Source: CALAEC01 sp050692915 (GTDB taxonomy: Bacteria; Actinomycetota; UBA4738; CALAEC01). Taken from it: a stretch of 64,000 nt of DNA. Of the stretch, positions 1 through 6,834 are shown piece by piece. The stretch covers positions 1-64,000 of the forward strand of contig JBOGVU010000001.1 in the NCBI GenBank assembly GCA_050692915.1. The letters run 5' to 3'. Both the position numbers and the translations under genes were made by a program. The notes under the pieces were generated by a model. The model searched no databases. It saw only the letters and a list, made by a program, of their open reading frames with translations, and had not been told where the DNA came from. How positions within the stretch are numbered: position 1 is the first letter of the stretch; each line of letters starts with the position of its first letter.

Positions 1-84
1 GCCCCGGCCACCGGGAGGTCCGCCCCGGCCACCGGGTGGCCCGCCCCGGCCACCGGGAGGTCCGCCCCGACCGCCCGGGCCACC
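1..84. repeat. 21-bp tandem repeat inside the RGG tail
   Basis: Units begin at 1, 22 and 43 and differ only at a few bases; a degenerate fourth unit lies at 64-84. Read on the minus strand each unit encodes GGRGGPP, so this is a coding repeat prone to length variation, not a spacer-type array. It continues off the left edge, so the copy number is unknown. Confidence 0.85.
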
Positions 85-339
85 GAAGCGTCCCCCGGGG
101 CCGCCCCGGCCCATCCTCTTCGGTGGGGGCTCGGGCTTGGTCCGAAGGGGGGGCAGGGGGCGGGTGGCCCCCTCGCGCTCGAAGCGGATCCGGAACGCGT
201 CCGGACCGGCCGTCTCGCGGGCCATCTCGTGCCAGCCCTGGGACAGGAGCTGCCGCACACGGCCCTGGGCCGTCTTCCGCAGCTTCTCCTGGCCGGGCGC
301 CTTGGCGAAGAACGTCTCGTAGAGGACTTCCTTGCCCAT
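1..339 (-). CDS. RGG-tailed protein of unknown function (partial, 3' end off window)
   Basis: Partial gene: 113 codons are visible with no stop before the left edge. I do not recognise the first ~75 residues, which are charged and compact (opening MGKEVLYETF). From about residue 77 the chain becomes a Gly/Arg/Pro low-complexity tail in which a GGRGGPP heptad repeats at least three times, encoded by a 21-bp tandem unit at 1-63. RGG-type tails in other proteins contact RNA or drive condensation; for this protein that is inference. The start is ATG at 339, nine bases after a TACGCT box at 349-354, so the mRNA is probably leaderless. It is divergent from the EamA transporter. Confidence 0.75.
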   Translation of the reverse strand, partial: MGKEVLYETFFAKAPGQEKLRKTAQGRVRQLLSQGWHEMARETAGPDAFRIRFEREGATRPLPPLRTKPEPPPKRMGRGGPGGRFGGPGGRGGPPGGRGGPPGGRGGPPGGRG

Positions 340-348
340 CGGGCGGCC

Positions 349-384
349 AGCGTACCAGACGGAGGCGCCCGCGCCCGGTACCAT
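349..384. promoter_or_regulatory. Divergent leaderless -10 boxes for the RGG protein and EamA gene
   Basis: Minus strand: TACGCT at 349-354, nine bases before the ATG at 339. Plus strand: TACCAT at 379-384, eight bases before the ATG at 393. Both match the TAnnnT actinobacterial -10 consensus at a distance that puts the transcription start at or next to the start codon. No clear -35 hexamers were seen. Confidence 0.55.
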
Positions 385-392
385 GCCCGGCC

Positions 393-1289
393 ATGGCAGC
401 CGAGGGACGCGACCTGTCGGGCGGCCTGCTCACCGCGCTGGCGGCGCTCCTGTTCGGGATGATCGTCACCATCGGCCGCTCCGAGGGCGTCCGCGACGTG
501 CCGGTGAGCGCCCTGCTGGCGATCCGGTTCGCCACGGCGGCGGCGCTGCTCGCGCTGGTCCTAGCCGTGACCCGTCAGCCGCTCCGCCCGACCCGAGGCG
601 AGGGCCGGCGCCTGCTCCTGCTGGGCGCCTTCGGCTACGGGGTCGAGGCGGCATTCTTCTTCCTGGCGCTGGGTCGGGGGACGGCCGCCACGGTGACCCT
701 GCTCTTCTACACGTACCCGGTGTGGGTGGCGGCCCTGTCGGCCGCGTTCGGGATGGGGCTCCCCGGCCTGCTTGTGGGCGGGTCGCTGGTGGCCGCGGTG
801 GCCGGCTCCGGGGTCGTGGTGGCGTCATCGGGCGGGCTGGACATCACCACGCTCGGCATCGTGTTCGCGATGACCTCGGCCGTGACGATCTCGTTCTTCC
901 TGATCGGGCTCCAGACCCTGGTGCGCCGGACCTCTCCGCTGGCGTCGTCGATGTGGATCGCGCTGTGGGCGTCGGCCGGCATGACCGCGTTCGCCCTGAT
1001 CACCGGGACCCGGTTCCCGTCCTGGCCGGACGAGTGGGTGCCGGTCCTGGCCATGGGGTTGCTCACCGCCGGGGCGTTCTCGTTCCTCTTCCTGGGGGTG
1101 CGGCGGCTGGGGGCGGTGCGGGCCTCGATCATCTCCTCGCTGGAGCCCGTGGCCGCGGCCGTCCTGGCCCTGTGGTTCCTCGGTGAGCTCCTCCGGCCGG
1201 GGGTCCTCCTCGGCGGGCTCCTCATCCTGGGCGGGGCCGTGGCGGCCAGTCTGGCCCGGGGCGTGCCGGAGCCCGAGGCCGGCCCCTAG
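393..1289 (+). CDS. EamA/DMT-family transporter
   Basis: 298-residue integral membrane protein of the drug/metabolite transporter superfamily, built as two EamA repeats of about five helices each. The tract LFYTYPVWVA near the end of repeat 1 and SSLEPVAAAVLALWFLGE in repeat 2 are typical of the family. Members export amino acids, metabolites or drugs; the substrate cannot be told. The reading frame is open far upstream, but the ATG at 393 follows a TACCAT box by eight bases and begins directly with the first hydrophobic helix, so I start it there. It stands alone between the divergent RGG-tailed protein and the cNMP-binding gene. Confidence 0.88.
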   Translation: MAAEGRDLSGGLLTALAALLFGMIVTIGRSEGVRDVPVSALLAIRFATAAALLALVLAVTRQPLRPTRGEGRRLLLLGAFGYGVEAAFFFLALGRGTAATVTLLFYTYPVWVAALSAAFGMGLPGLLVGGSLVAAVAGSGVVVASSGGLDITTLGIVFAMTSAVTISFFLIGLQTLVRRTSPLASSMWIALWASAGMTAFALITGTRFPSWPDEWVPVLAMGLLTAGAFSFLFLGVRRLGAVRASIISSLEPVAAAVLALWFLGELLRPGVLLGGLLILGGAVAASLARGVPEPEAGP

Positions 1290-1399
1290 GAGGTCCCCGC
1301 ACGAACGCCCGCGCCGGGGCCACGGCGTAGACGAGCGTCCCGGCTGGCCCGTCGCCGCGACGCATGGAAGACTGGAGGCTGTAGGGAAGGAGGGTGTCG

Positions 1400-1789
1400 A
1401 TGGATCCGGTTCGTCTGAAGTCGATCCCGTTGTTCGCGGAGCTCTCGGATAGCGAGCGGGAGCAGGTCGCCCGGTGGGCCGACGAGGTTGACGTGCCCGA
1501 GGGGAAGCACCTCGTCGACGAGGGGAAGTTCGCCTACGAGTTCTTCGTGATCGAGGAGGGGACCGCGGCCGTCAGCCACGGCGACGACGTCATCGCGGAG
1601 CTGGGGCCGGGGGACTTCTTCGGGGAGATCGCCCTGGTGGAGCACGTCCGGCGGACGGCCTCCGTGGTGGCCACCAGCCCCATGCGGGCCGTGGTGATGT
1701 TCGGCCGCGACTTCAGGTCCATGGAGAACGAGATCCCCGCGGTGGCGGCCAGGATCAAGCAGGCCGTCGAGGACCGGAAGGGGAGGTAG
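1400..1789 (+). CDS. Single-domain cyclic-nucleotide-binding protein
   Basis: 129 residues made up almost entirely of one cNMP-binding (CAP_ED) beta-barrel. The phosphate-binding cassette reads GDFFGEIALVEHVRRTAS (about residues 71-88), with the ribose-contacting Glu at 76 and the conserved Arg at 84/85 present, so nucleotide binding is plausible. There is no DNA-binding, kinase or channel domain, so it may act as a stand-alone sensor or partner subunit. A GTG at 1394 is in frame, but AAGGAGG at 1387-1393 abuts it and lies six bases before the ATG at 1400, which favours the ATG. A class III cyclase is encoded at 32237 in the same window. Confidence 0.85.
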   Translation: MDPVRLKSIPLFAELSDSEREQVARWADEVDVPEGKHLVDEGKFAYEFFVIEEGTAAVSHGDDVIAELGPGDFFGEIALVEHVRRTASVVATSPMRAVVMFGRDFRSMENEIPAVAARIKQAVEDRKGR

Positions 1790-1791
1790 GC

Positions 1792-1820
1792 CCGCCCGGG
1801 GACCATCGGCCCCCGGGCGG
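1792..1820. terminator. Hairpin between convergent genes
   Basis: A perfect 10-bp GC stem (1792-1801 with 1811-1820) and a nine-base loop lie exactly between the convergent cNMP-binding and lytic transglycosylase genes. There is no T-run, so it resembles the U-less hairpin terminators proposed for high-GC actinobacteria. Confidence 0.6.
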
Positions 1821-1828
1821 ATCCTCGG

Positions 1829-2638
1829 TCAGGCGCAGCCCCAGTGGCCCCAGCCGGCGGCTCGGGCCATCTGCAGGCTGACGTCGACGTTCGCGTAGGC
1901 GTCGAACGGGCTCGCCCCGGGGTGGCCGTAGTGCCGGGCCCGGCCGGGCCAGTACCGAACGTCCTGCTGGTAGATCCCCGCGTATGGGTGGCTGTACGCC
2001 TTCGGGTTGAACCCCGACTCGCAGGCGGCAACGTGCACGGCGGTGGCCACCCCCACCCCGTAGCGACGGGCCAAGGCCGGGACCATCCGCCGGGGCTTCT
2101 TCTCCTCGGTCCACATCCGGACCGTGACCCAGGGGTGCTCGTCGGTCTGGAGCACCCTCCCGGCGAGGGCGTTGGCCACCTCGGCGGCCCTGGCCGCGGC
2201 GGGCCCCAGGGCCATCGGACCGGCCGTGGTCGGGTCACCCGGCGCCTCCGGCCAGGTCACCCCGGCCTTCAGGCGGAACGCGCTCACTTCGCCGAAGCGC
2301 TCATGGCACTGGACCTCGTTCACCGGGGCCTGGGTCCCGTCCTCGGTCCCCGACTGCCGCCACATCGTCAGCTCCACCTTGGCCCGGCGGGGGGCGCCGT
2401 CCCAGAGCAGGTCGCGGGCCCGCCGGCACGCGGCCCGCCGCAGTTTGCCGACGGCCTCCGAGAGGACCTTCGGACCGCTCAGCCGGACCCCGGTCCGAGG
2501 ACGGACCTGGGCCCGCAGCTGCCAGGACGTCTGGGGCGCCTCCGGCTCAGGGGGAGCCGCCGTGGCGCCGGCGGGCAGGCCGGTCGCCAGGGCGGCCCCC
2601 AGGGCCACCGCGACCAGCCGCTTGGACCAGAGCGTCAT
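1829..2638 (-). CDS. Secreted lytic transglycosylase (SLT-like)
   Basis: 269 residues. An N-terminal signal peptide (about 1-28, Ala-rich, AxA cleavage) leads to a ~150-residue middle region I do not recognise and a C-terminal lysozyme-like domain. There ACESGFNPKAYS supplies the catalytic Glu (207), followed by GIYQQ and the closing helix AYANVDVSLQMARAAGW. It should cleave peptidoglycan glycan strands outside the membrane. The final residues WGCA leave a Cys near the C terminus. A ~205-nt leader precedes it, from a promoter at 2852-2881, and contains a strong hairpin, suggesting RNA-level control. Confidence 0.85.
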   Translation of the reverse strand: MTLWSKRLVAVALGAALATGLPAGATAAPPEPEAPQTSWQLRAQVRPRTGVRLSGPKVLSEAVGKLRRAACRRARDLLWDGAPRRAKVELTMWRQSGTEDGTQAPVNEVQCHERFGEVSAFRLKAGVTWPEAPGDPTTAGPMALGPAAARAAEVANALAGRVLQTDEHPWVTVRMWTEEKKPRRMVPALARRYGVGVATAVHVAACESGFNPKAYSHPYAGIYQQDVRYWPGRARHYGHPGASPFDAYANVDVSLQMARAAGWGHWGCA

Positions 2639-2666
2639 CCGCTCACCTCCTGTATGGGCGATGTCC

Positions 2667-2687
2667 GCCTCCCTGACGTAGGGAGGC
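2667..2687 (-). promoter_or_regulatory. Hairpin in the leader of the transglycosylase gene
   Basis: GCCTCCCT (2667-2674) and AGGGAGGC (2680-2687) form a perfect 8-bp stem with a five-base loop, about 30 nt before the ribosome-binding site GGAGGTGA and start codon at 2638. No T-run follows, so it is better read as a leader structure than as a terminator. Confidence 0.5.
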
Positions 2688-2851
2688 AGTGGGATCCCGA
2701 GGCTGACCGAGTCGAGGGGTTCTAGATGCTCGCTGGTCTTGTCATGTTTTCCGGGATCCTCGTGGTACTGACCGACGGTCAGCCGAGTCCACGGCGTGCT
2801 TGGTTACCCAGCAGTTAGGGGGTCGAAAACCGCGGTATGCGAGCGGTCGGA

Positions 2852-2881
2852 ATGCTAACAGACGGTCCCGGCCGCTGTCAG
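2852..2881 (-). promoter_or_regulatory. Predicted sigma70-type promoter of the transglycosylase gene
   Basis: On the minus strand CTGACA (2876-2881) and TAGCAT (2852-2857) are 18 bases apart. The expected start near 2845 would give a leader of about 205 nt, unusual in a window where most genes have almost no leader. Confidence 0.45.
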
Positions 2882-2899
2882 CGGCTCCAGGGGGCTGGG

Positions 2900-3883
2900 C
2901 TAGGGGCGGTTCGGCCGCTCCGGGGCGGGGTCGCGCCCGCGGAGGGCCAGGCCGGAGAGGACCTCGAGGATCGTCCGGTGGGCCAGGAGGGCGGTGACGT
3001 CGGCCTGGTCGTACGGGGGTGAGACCTCGACGACCTCCATCCCGCACAGGTCGACCTGGCGCCCGATCCGCCGGACCGACCGGAGCAGCTCCCGGGGGGT
3101 CAGCCCGCCGGGCTCCGGGGCCCCCGTCCCGGGGGCGGAGCCCGGGTCGACCACGTCGATGTCCACGGACAGCCAGGCCCTGCCTCCCGCCAGGCGGATC
3201 GTCTCCTCGACGACCTCGTCGAGGCCCCGTTCGTCGATCTCGCCCTGCGTGAACCACACCAGGCCTTGCTCCCGGGCCCAGGCGAACTCCTCCGGGCCGG
3301 GCCAGTACCCGCGCAGCCCCACCTGGACCACGTGCTCGCCCCGGACCGAGCCCTCCTCGACGAGCAGGCGGACCGGTGTGCCGTGGGAACGGCGGACGCC
3401 GAACAGGGACTCGGCGTCGTCGGCGTGGGCATCGAAGTGGATCACGCCGACCGTCCCCCGGCCGAGGTGGTCCGCGGCCGCCCCGGCGTCGGGATGCAGG
3501 ATGGAGTGGTCGCCGCCGAGCACGACCGGGAAGGCCCCGGCGGCCAGGATGCCACCCACGGCGATCCGGATCGCCCCGTGGCTCCGGGCCGGGTCGCCCG
3601 GCACCACCTCGGCGTCGCCGTGGTCCACCACCGTCAGCACCTCGTACGGGTCCACCCCGAGGTCCATGTGCGGCCGCTCGTCGCCGGCCCCGGCGGGATC
3701 GGCCAGCCGGATGGCCCTGGGGCCGAACCTGGTCCCCGGCCGGCCCACCGTGGTCTCGTCGATCGGTGCGCCGACGATGGCCACGTCGACCCCCCGGAGC
3801 TCCTCCGGGTCCAGGACCAGCGGCAGCTTGTCGAAGGTGCCGATGCCGGCGTACGAGGGCTCGCCCGGACGGTTCACGCGCAC
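2900..3883 (-). CDS. speB: Agmatinase/arginase-family ureohydrolase
   Basis: 327-residue manganese ureohydrolase. All metal-ligand motifs are present: GGDHS (His126), HFDAHADD (Asp151, His153, Asp155) and SVDIDVVDP (Asp241, Asp243). Such enzymes hydrolyse agmatine, arginine, guanidinobutyrate or formiminoglutamate to release urea or formamide; the DIDVVDPGSAPGTGAPEPGG stretch is agmatinase-like, but the substrate is not certain. A hutI gene lies 35 kb away, so formimidoylglutamase is an alternative. I use GTG at 3883, with a CATACT box seven bases upstream; GTG at 3877 is possible. The gene is followed by the leader of the transglycosylase gene. Confidence 0.85.
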   Translation of the reverse strand: MRVNRPGEPSYAGIGTFDKLPLVLDPEELRGVDVAIVGAPIDETTVGRPGTRFGPRAIRLADPAGAGDERPHMDLGVDPYEVLTVVDHGDAEVVPGDPARSHGAIRIAVGGILAAGAFPVVLGGDHSILHPDAGAAADHLGRGTVGVIHFDAHADDAESLFGVRRSHGTPVRLLVEEGSVRGEHVVQVGLRGYWPGPEEFAWAREQGLVWFTQGEIDERGLDEVVEETIRLAGGRAWLSVDIDVVDPGSAPGTGAPEPGGLTPRELLRSVRRIGRQVDLCGMEVVEVSPPYDQADVTALLAHRTILEVLSGLALRGRDPAPERPNRP

Positions 3884-3909
3884 GCGCGACAGTATGGGGG
3901 TCCGCGGGG

Positions 3910-4263
3910 TTAGAGGTAGAGCCCGGTCTTGGGGTCGCCTCGTTCGCTGGCCACCGCGTGGATCTCCCGCTCCCGGACCAGCAGGTACTCCTCGCTCCGG
4001 ATCTCCACCTCGATGCCCGAGTCGGGGAGGAGGAGCACCTCGTCCTCGGGCTCGACGTTGCGGACGTTGGGCCCCACGGCCACGACCGTGGCCCACTGTC
4101 CCCGCTTGCTGACGGTGGCCGCAGTCGCGGGGATCAGGAGCCCGCCCTTGGACCGGCGCTCGCCCTCGTCGTCGGGCCGTCGCACCAGGACCCGGTCCGA
4201 CATCATCGTCACCGCCTTGGCCGCGGCCCGGTCGGGGATCGAGCGGACGGATCGATTCGCCAC
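3910..4263 (-). CDS. GroES-like co-chaperonin with N-terminal extension
   Basis: The body MMSDRVLVRRPDD...GGLLIP...VVAVGP...VEPEDEVLL...EYLLVREREIHAV follows the GroES beta-barrel pattern, although the mobile loop is changed (ATAATVSKRGQW). The usual length is ~97 residues, which would match the ATG at 4206. A TATCCT box at 4270-4275, six bases before GTG 4263, argues instead for a 117-residue product with a 19-residue basic/Ala-rich extension. No groEL is adjacent. It may be a divergent accessory GroES rather than the housekeeping one. Divergent from the PrmC-like gene. Confidence 0.75.
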   Translation of the reverse strand: MANRSVRSIPDRAAAKAVTMMSDRVLVRRPDDEGERRSKGGLLIPATAATVSKRGQWATVVAVGPNVRNVEPEDEVLLLPDSGIEVEIRSEEYLLVREREIHAVASERGDPKTGLYL

Positions 4264-4269
4264 GCGCCA

Positions 4270-4294
4270 AGGATACGCCCCGGCCGGGTAAGGT
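4270..4294. promoter_or_regulatory. Divergent leaderless promoters, GroES-like / PrmC-like
   Basis: Minus strand: TATCCT at 4270-4275, six bases from GTG 4263. Plus strand: TAAGGT at 4289-4294, seven bases from GTG 4302. The two start codons are only 38 bp apart and both boxes lie between them. Confidence 0.6.
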
Positions 4295-4301
4295 TCCGCC
4301 C

Positions 4302-5171
4302 GTGACGACGACCGCGGGCGACCTGATCGCCGAGGGCGAGCGACGGCTCCGGCGATCCCCGGCCATCGACCACTGGCCACCGAGCCGGGAGCGGGACGAG
4401 GCCCGGGTGCTCCTGGCGCTGTCCCTGGGCGCCGAGGCCGACGACCTGGAGGACGACCGGGCCGTGGACGGCCGGCGGGCCCGCCGGTACCACTCTCTGG
4501 TCCGCCGCCGGGCCGGCGGGGAGCCGATGGCCCACATCCTGGGGTGGACCGAGTTCCGGGGGCTCCGGCTCCGGGTCCGCCCCGGCGCGTTCGTGCCCCG
4601 GCAGTCAAGCGAGTTCACGGTGGCCCAGGCTCTCCGGCGGCTGCGAGGGCGTCGGCGGCCGGTGGCCGTCGACCTGGCCACCGGGATCGGCCCGATCGCG
4701 CTCTCCCTGGCGGCCGCGGCGCCCAGCGCTGAGGTGCACGGCACCGACATCTCCGCCGACGCGATCCGGCAGGCTCGAGGCAACGCGGCGTCCCTGGGGC
4801 TCCGGAACGTGCGTTTCCACGTCGGGGACATGTTCGCCCCGCTCCCGAGGCGGCTCCGGGGAGGGGTGGACGTCCTCGCCGCGCACGTCCCCTACGTCCC
4901 CCACCCCGAGATGGGCGACCTCCCGCTCGAGGTGCGGGGCTTCGAGCCCGAGCACACGCTCACCGATTACACCGAGTCCGGGCTCAGCCTGGTGGAGCGG
5001 GCCGCAGGTGAGGGAGGGGCGTGGCTGCGTCCGGGAGGATGGGTCCTGCTGGAGGTCAGCCCGGACTTCGCCCGGCAGGTCCGGGGGCTCCTGGTCCGGG
5101 CGGGGTACCGCGACATCCGGAGCACGAAGGGCTGGCCAGAGGTCACCCGGGTGATCGTGGGGCGCCGCTAG
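4302..5171 (+). CDS. PrmC/HemK-related SAM-dependent methyltransferase with altered NPPY motif
   Basis: 289 residues. A helical N-terminal domain (about 1-110, with ARVLLAL and HILGWTEFRGLRLRV) precedes a Rossmann methyltransferase domain (DLATGIGPIALSLA, about 124-137; GTDIS, 147-151). The arrangement is that of release-factor glutamine methyltransferases. The substrate-binding NPPY motif, which holds the target glutamine amide, reads HVPY (195-198) here, so Asn is replaced by His and the first Pro by Val. It may methylate a different target or have lost the original activity. It starts with GTG at 4302, with a TAAGGT box seven bases upstream. Its end overlaps the convergent GNAT gene by 29 bp. 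Confidence 0.8.
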   Translation: MTTTAGDLIAEGERRLRRSPAIDHWPPSRERDEARVLLALSLGAEADDLEDDRAVDGRRARRYHSLVRRRAGGEPMAHILGWTEFRGLRLRVRPGAFVPRQSSEFTVAQALRRLRGRRRPVAVDLATGIGPIALSLAAAAPSAEVHGTDISADAIRQARGNAASLGLRNVRFHVGDMFAPLPRRLRGGVDVLAAHVPYVPHPEMGDLPLEVRGFEPEHTLTDYTESGLSLVERAAGEGGAWLRPGGWVLLEVSPDFARQVRGLLVRAGYRDIRSTKGWPEVTRVIVGRR

Positions 5172-5640
5172 GGGCGGGGGCCGGGGGCCAGGTCAGGCCC
5201 TCGGCCAGGAGCTTCGAGAAGGACTTCCCGGCGTCGGTCCATCCCTCCCGGAGGTAGAACGTGTGGGCCCGCTCGCGCCACGTGGCGGACTCGAGCTCCA
5301 TCCCCCAGCAGCCCCTCCTCCTGGCCAGCTCCTCGGCCCGGGCCATCAGCGCCCGGCCCACCCCGGCCGAGCGGGAGTCCTTGTTGACGACCATGTCCGG
5401 GATCCACGCCTGGGGAGTGGTGAAGTTGAGGCGGATCCGGAACTCCATGTCGAGGAGGCCGACGACCTTCCGGCGGTCCTCGGCCACCAGGATCACCGCG
5501 TCGGCGCGGTCGAGGTAGCGCTCGAACACCTGTCGTGCAGCCGCCTCCTCGCCGGTGGCCCGCGCGTCGGGCCGGCCGAGCTGGGCCAGGAGCTCGGCCA
5601 CGTCGGGCCAGTCGTCGGGTCGCGCCTCCCTGATCAGCAC
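5143..5640 (-). CDS. GNAT-family N-acetyltransferase
   Basis: 165 residues, a single GNAT fold: N-terminal IREARPDDWPDVAEL, central strand VVGLLDMEF, acetyl-CoA pyrophosphate loop SAGVGRALM (R/Q-x-x-G-x-G/A type), and C-terminal HTFYLREGW. It should acetylate an amine on a small molecule or protein; the acceptor is unknown. The GTG start at 5640 is six bases from a TACCGT box shared in opposite orientation with the next gene. The 3' end overlaps the convergent PrmC-like gene. Confidence 0.85.
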   Translation of the reverse strand: MLIREARPDDWPDVAELLAQLGRPDARATGEEAAARQVFERYLDRADAVILVAEDRRKVVGLLDMEFRIRLNFTTPQAWIPDMVVNKDSRSAGVGRALMARAEELARRRGCWGMELESATWRERAHTFYLREGWTDAGKSFSKLLAEGLTWPPAPAPSGAPRSPG

Positions 5641-5645
5641 GGCGG

Positions 5646-5652
5646 TACGGTA
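5646..5652. promoter_or_regulatory. Shared, symmetrical -10 for divergent GNAT and MpaB-type genes
   Basis: The seven bases TACGGTA read as TACGGT on the plus strand (nine bases before ATG 5661) and TACCGT on the minus strand (six bases before GTG 5640). Only 20 bp separate the two start codons, so both promoters must overlap. Confidence 0.55.
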
Positions 5653-5660
5653 TCGGAACG

Positions 5661-6443
5661 ATGCGCGTCTCGACCATGGCCGAGGTCAACCGGGAGCGGG
5701 TCCTGCTGGTCGGGGGTCAGCGGGCCCTGGTCATGCAGCTGGCCCACCCACTCGTGGCGGCGGGCGTGACCGAGCACAGCGACTTCCCGGCCCGCCCGAT
5801 GGAGCGGCTCCGGCGCACCCTCGACCTGAGCCTGGCCCTTATCTACGGCACCGACGCGGAGGCGGAGGCCGCCTCGGCCGGGATCCGGGCGGTTCACGAG
5901 AGGGTCACCGGGTCCGCCGGCGGGCGGCCGTACGCGGCGAACGACCCCGACCTGCTCCTGTGGGTGAACGCCACGCTCGTCGACACCACCCTCCTGGTGT
6001 ACGAGCGGTTCGTCCGGCCGCTCCCGGAACGAGACAGGCGCCGCTACTACCTCGAGACCGTGGAAGCGGCCGAGCTGTTCGGCATCCCTCGCGCCGTGAT
6101 CCCAGGGGACCTGGACGCGTTCCGGGCCTACCTCGGCCGGATGCTCGAGGGCCCGAAGCTGCGGGCTACCGCGGAAGGGCGGCGGCTGGTGGCGGACGTC
6201 CTCCGGCCCCCGCTGCCCGTGCCGCTCCGGGTGCCCACAGCGGCGGTCCGGCTGATCACGCTCTCGCTGCTGCCGGAGCGGATCCGCTCGATGTTCGGCC
6301 TCCGGGCCGGGCTTCTCTCCCGGGCGGCCCTGGCCACGGCGTCGCGGGCCTCGAGGCTCCTCCTTCCCGTGCTGCCGGCCGCGATGCGGCAGTTCTCGGC
6401 GGCCCGCGCGGCGCCCGGCGGCCAACCTGAGGGGTCCGCGTGA
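5661..6443 (+). CDS. Oxygenase MpaB family protein (DUF2236)
   Basis: 260-residue helical protein. The N-terminal RALVMQLAHPLVAAGVTEHS, the following ALIYGTDAEAEAA, and WVNATLVDTTLLVYERFV match the DUF2236 family, which includes mycophenolic-acid oxygenase MpaB and latex-clearing protein, where conserved His residues bind b-type heme. Heme binding here would use the early H in QLAHP and the H in VHERV; that is inference from the family. The substrate is unknown. The start at 5661 is nine bases from a TACGGT box. It is followed by the rhodanese gene on the same strand after a short gap. Confidence 0.8.
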   Translation: MRVSTMAEVNRERVLLVGGQRALVMQLAHPLVAAGVTEHSDFPARPMERLRRTLDLSLALIYGTDAEAEAASAGIRAVHERVTGSAGGRPYAANDPDLLLWVNATLVDTTLLVYERFVRPLPERDRRRYYLETVEAAELFGIPRAVIPGDLDAFRAYLGRMLEGPKLRATAEGRRLVADVLRPPLPVPLRVPTAAVRLITLSLLPERIRSMFGLRAGLLSRAALATASRASRLLLPVLPAAMRQFSAARAAPGGQPEGSA

Positions 6444-6485
6444 TCGATCTCCACATGGTCCGGAGTCCCTGCAGACCGCCGTTGG

Positions 6486-6491
6486 TACGAT
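6486..6491 (+). promoter_or_regulatory. Leaderless -10 of the rhodanese gene
   Basis: TACGAT seven bases before ATG 6499; no ribosome-binding site is present, which fits leaderless translation. Confidence 0.6.
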
Positions 6492-6498
6492 GTGACCG

Positions 6499-6831
6499 AT
6501 GAGCCGTTTCATGGCCCCTCGAGAGGCGTTCGAGCGTCGCCAGGACGTGCAGTTCCTCGACGTCCGGGAGCCGTTCGAGTGGAATGCCGGCCGCATCGAG
6601 GGCGCCGTTCACATCCCGCTCCAGCAGGTGCTGGAGGGCCGCACGGACGAGCTCGATCCCTCCAGGCCGGTGGTGGTCTACTGCCGAACGGCCAACCGCA
6701 GCGAGGTGGCGAAGCTGATGCTCGAGGCCCGCGGCTTCGACGCCTCGGTCATCGAGGGCGGTAGCGAAGCCTGGGTGGCCGAGGGGCTCCCGTTCACCAC
6801 CCCCGATGGCCAGCCCGGCCGCGTCGCCTGA
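6499..6831 (+). CDS. Single-domain rhodanese-like sulfurtransferase
   Basis: 110 residues forming one rhodanese domain. FLDVREPFEWNAGRIEGAVHIP (CH2A-like region, about 19-40) leads to the active-site loop YCRTANRS with the persulfide-forming Cys62. The intact Cys and the six-residue loop indicate a competent sulfur carrier or thiosulfate sulfurtransferase. No sulfur-metabolism partner is adjacent. It ends 3 bp before the stop codon of the convergent YyaL-type gene. Confidence 0.9.
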   Translation: MSRFMAPREAFERRQDVQFLDVREPFEWNAGRIEGAVHIPLQQVLEGRTDELDPSRPVVVYCRTANRSEVAKLMLEARGFDASVIEGGSEAWVAEGLPFTTPDGQPGRVA

Positions 6832-6834
6832 CGA

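Noticed and set aside
1..84. Tandem 21-bp repeats looking like a short CRISPR or VNTR array
   Set aside because: There are no spacers; the repeats are contiguous and read in frame as GGRGGPP on the minus strand, so they are coding.
2639..2850. Definite c-di-AMP riboswitch call
   Set aside because: Only short resemblances to the consensus were found, and the pseudoknot and paired elements could not be aligned. Kept only as a question in the findings.
2900..4831. One very long minus-strand open frame covering the ureohydrolase and beyond
   Set aside because: The upstream half is antisense to the GroES-like and PrmC-like genes and has no family features; the ureohydrolase begins at GTG 3883.
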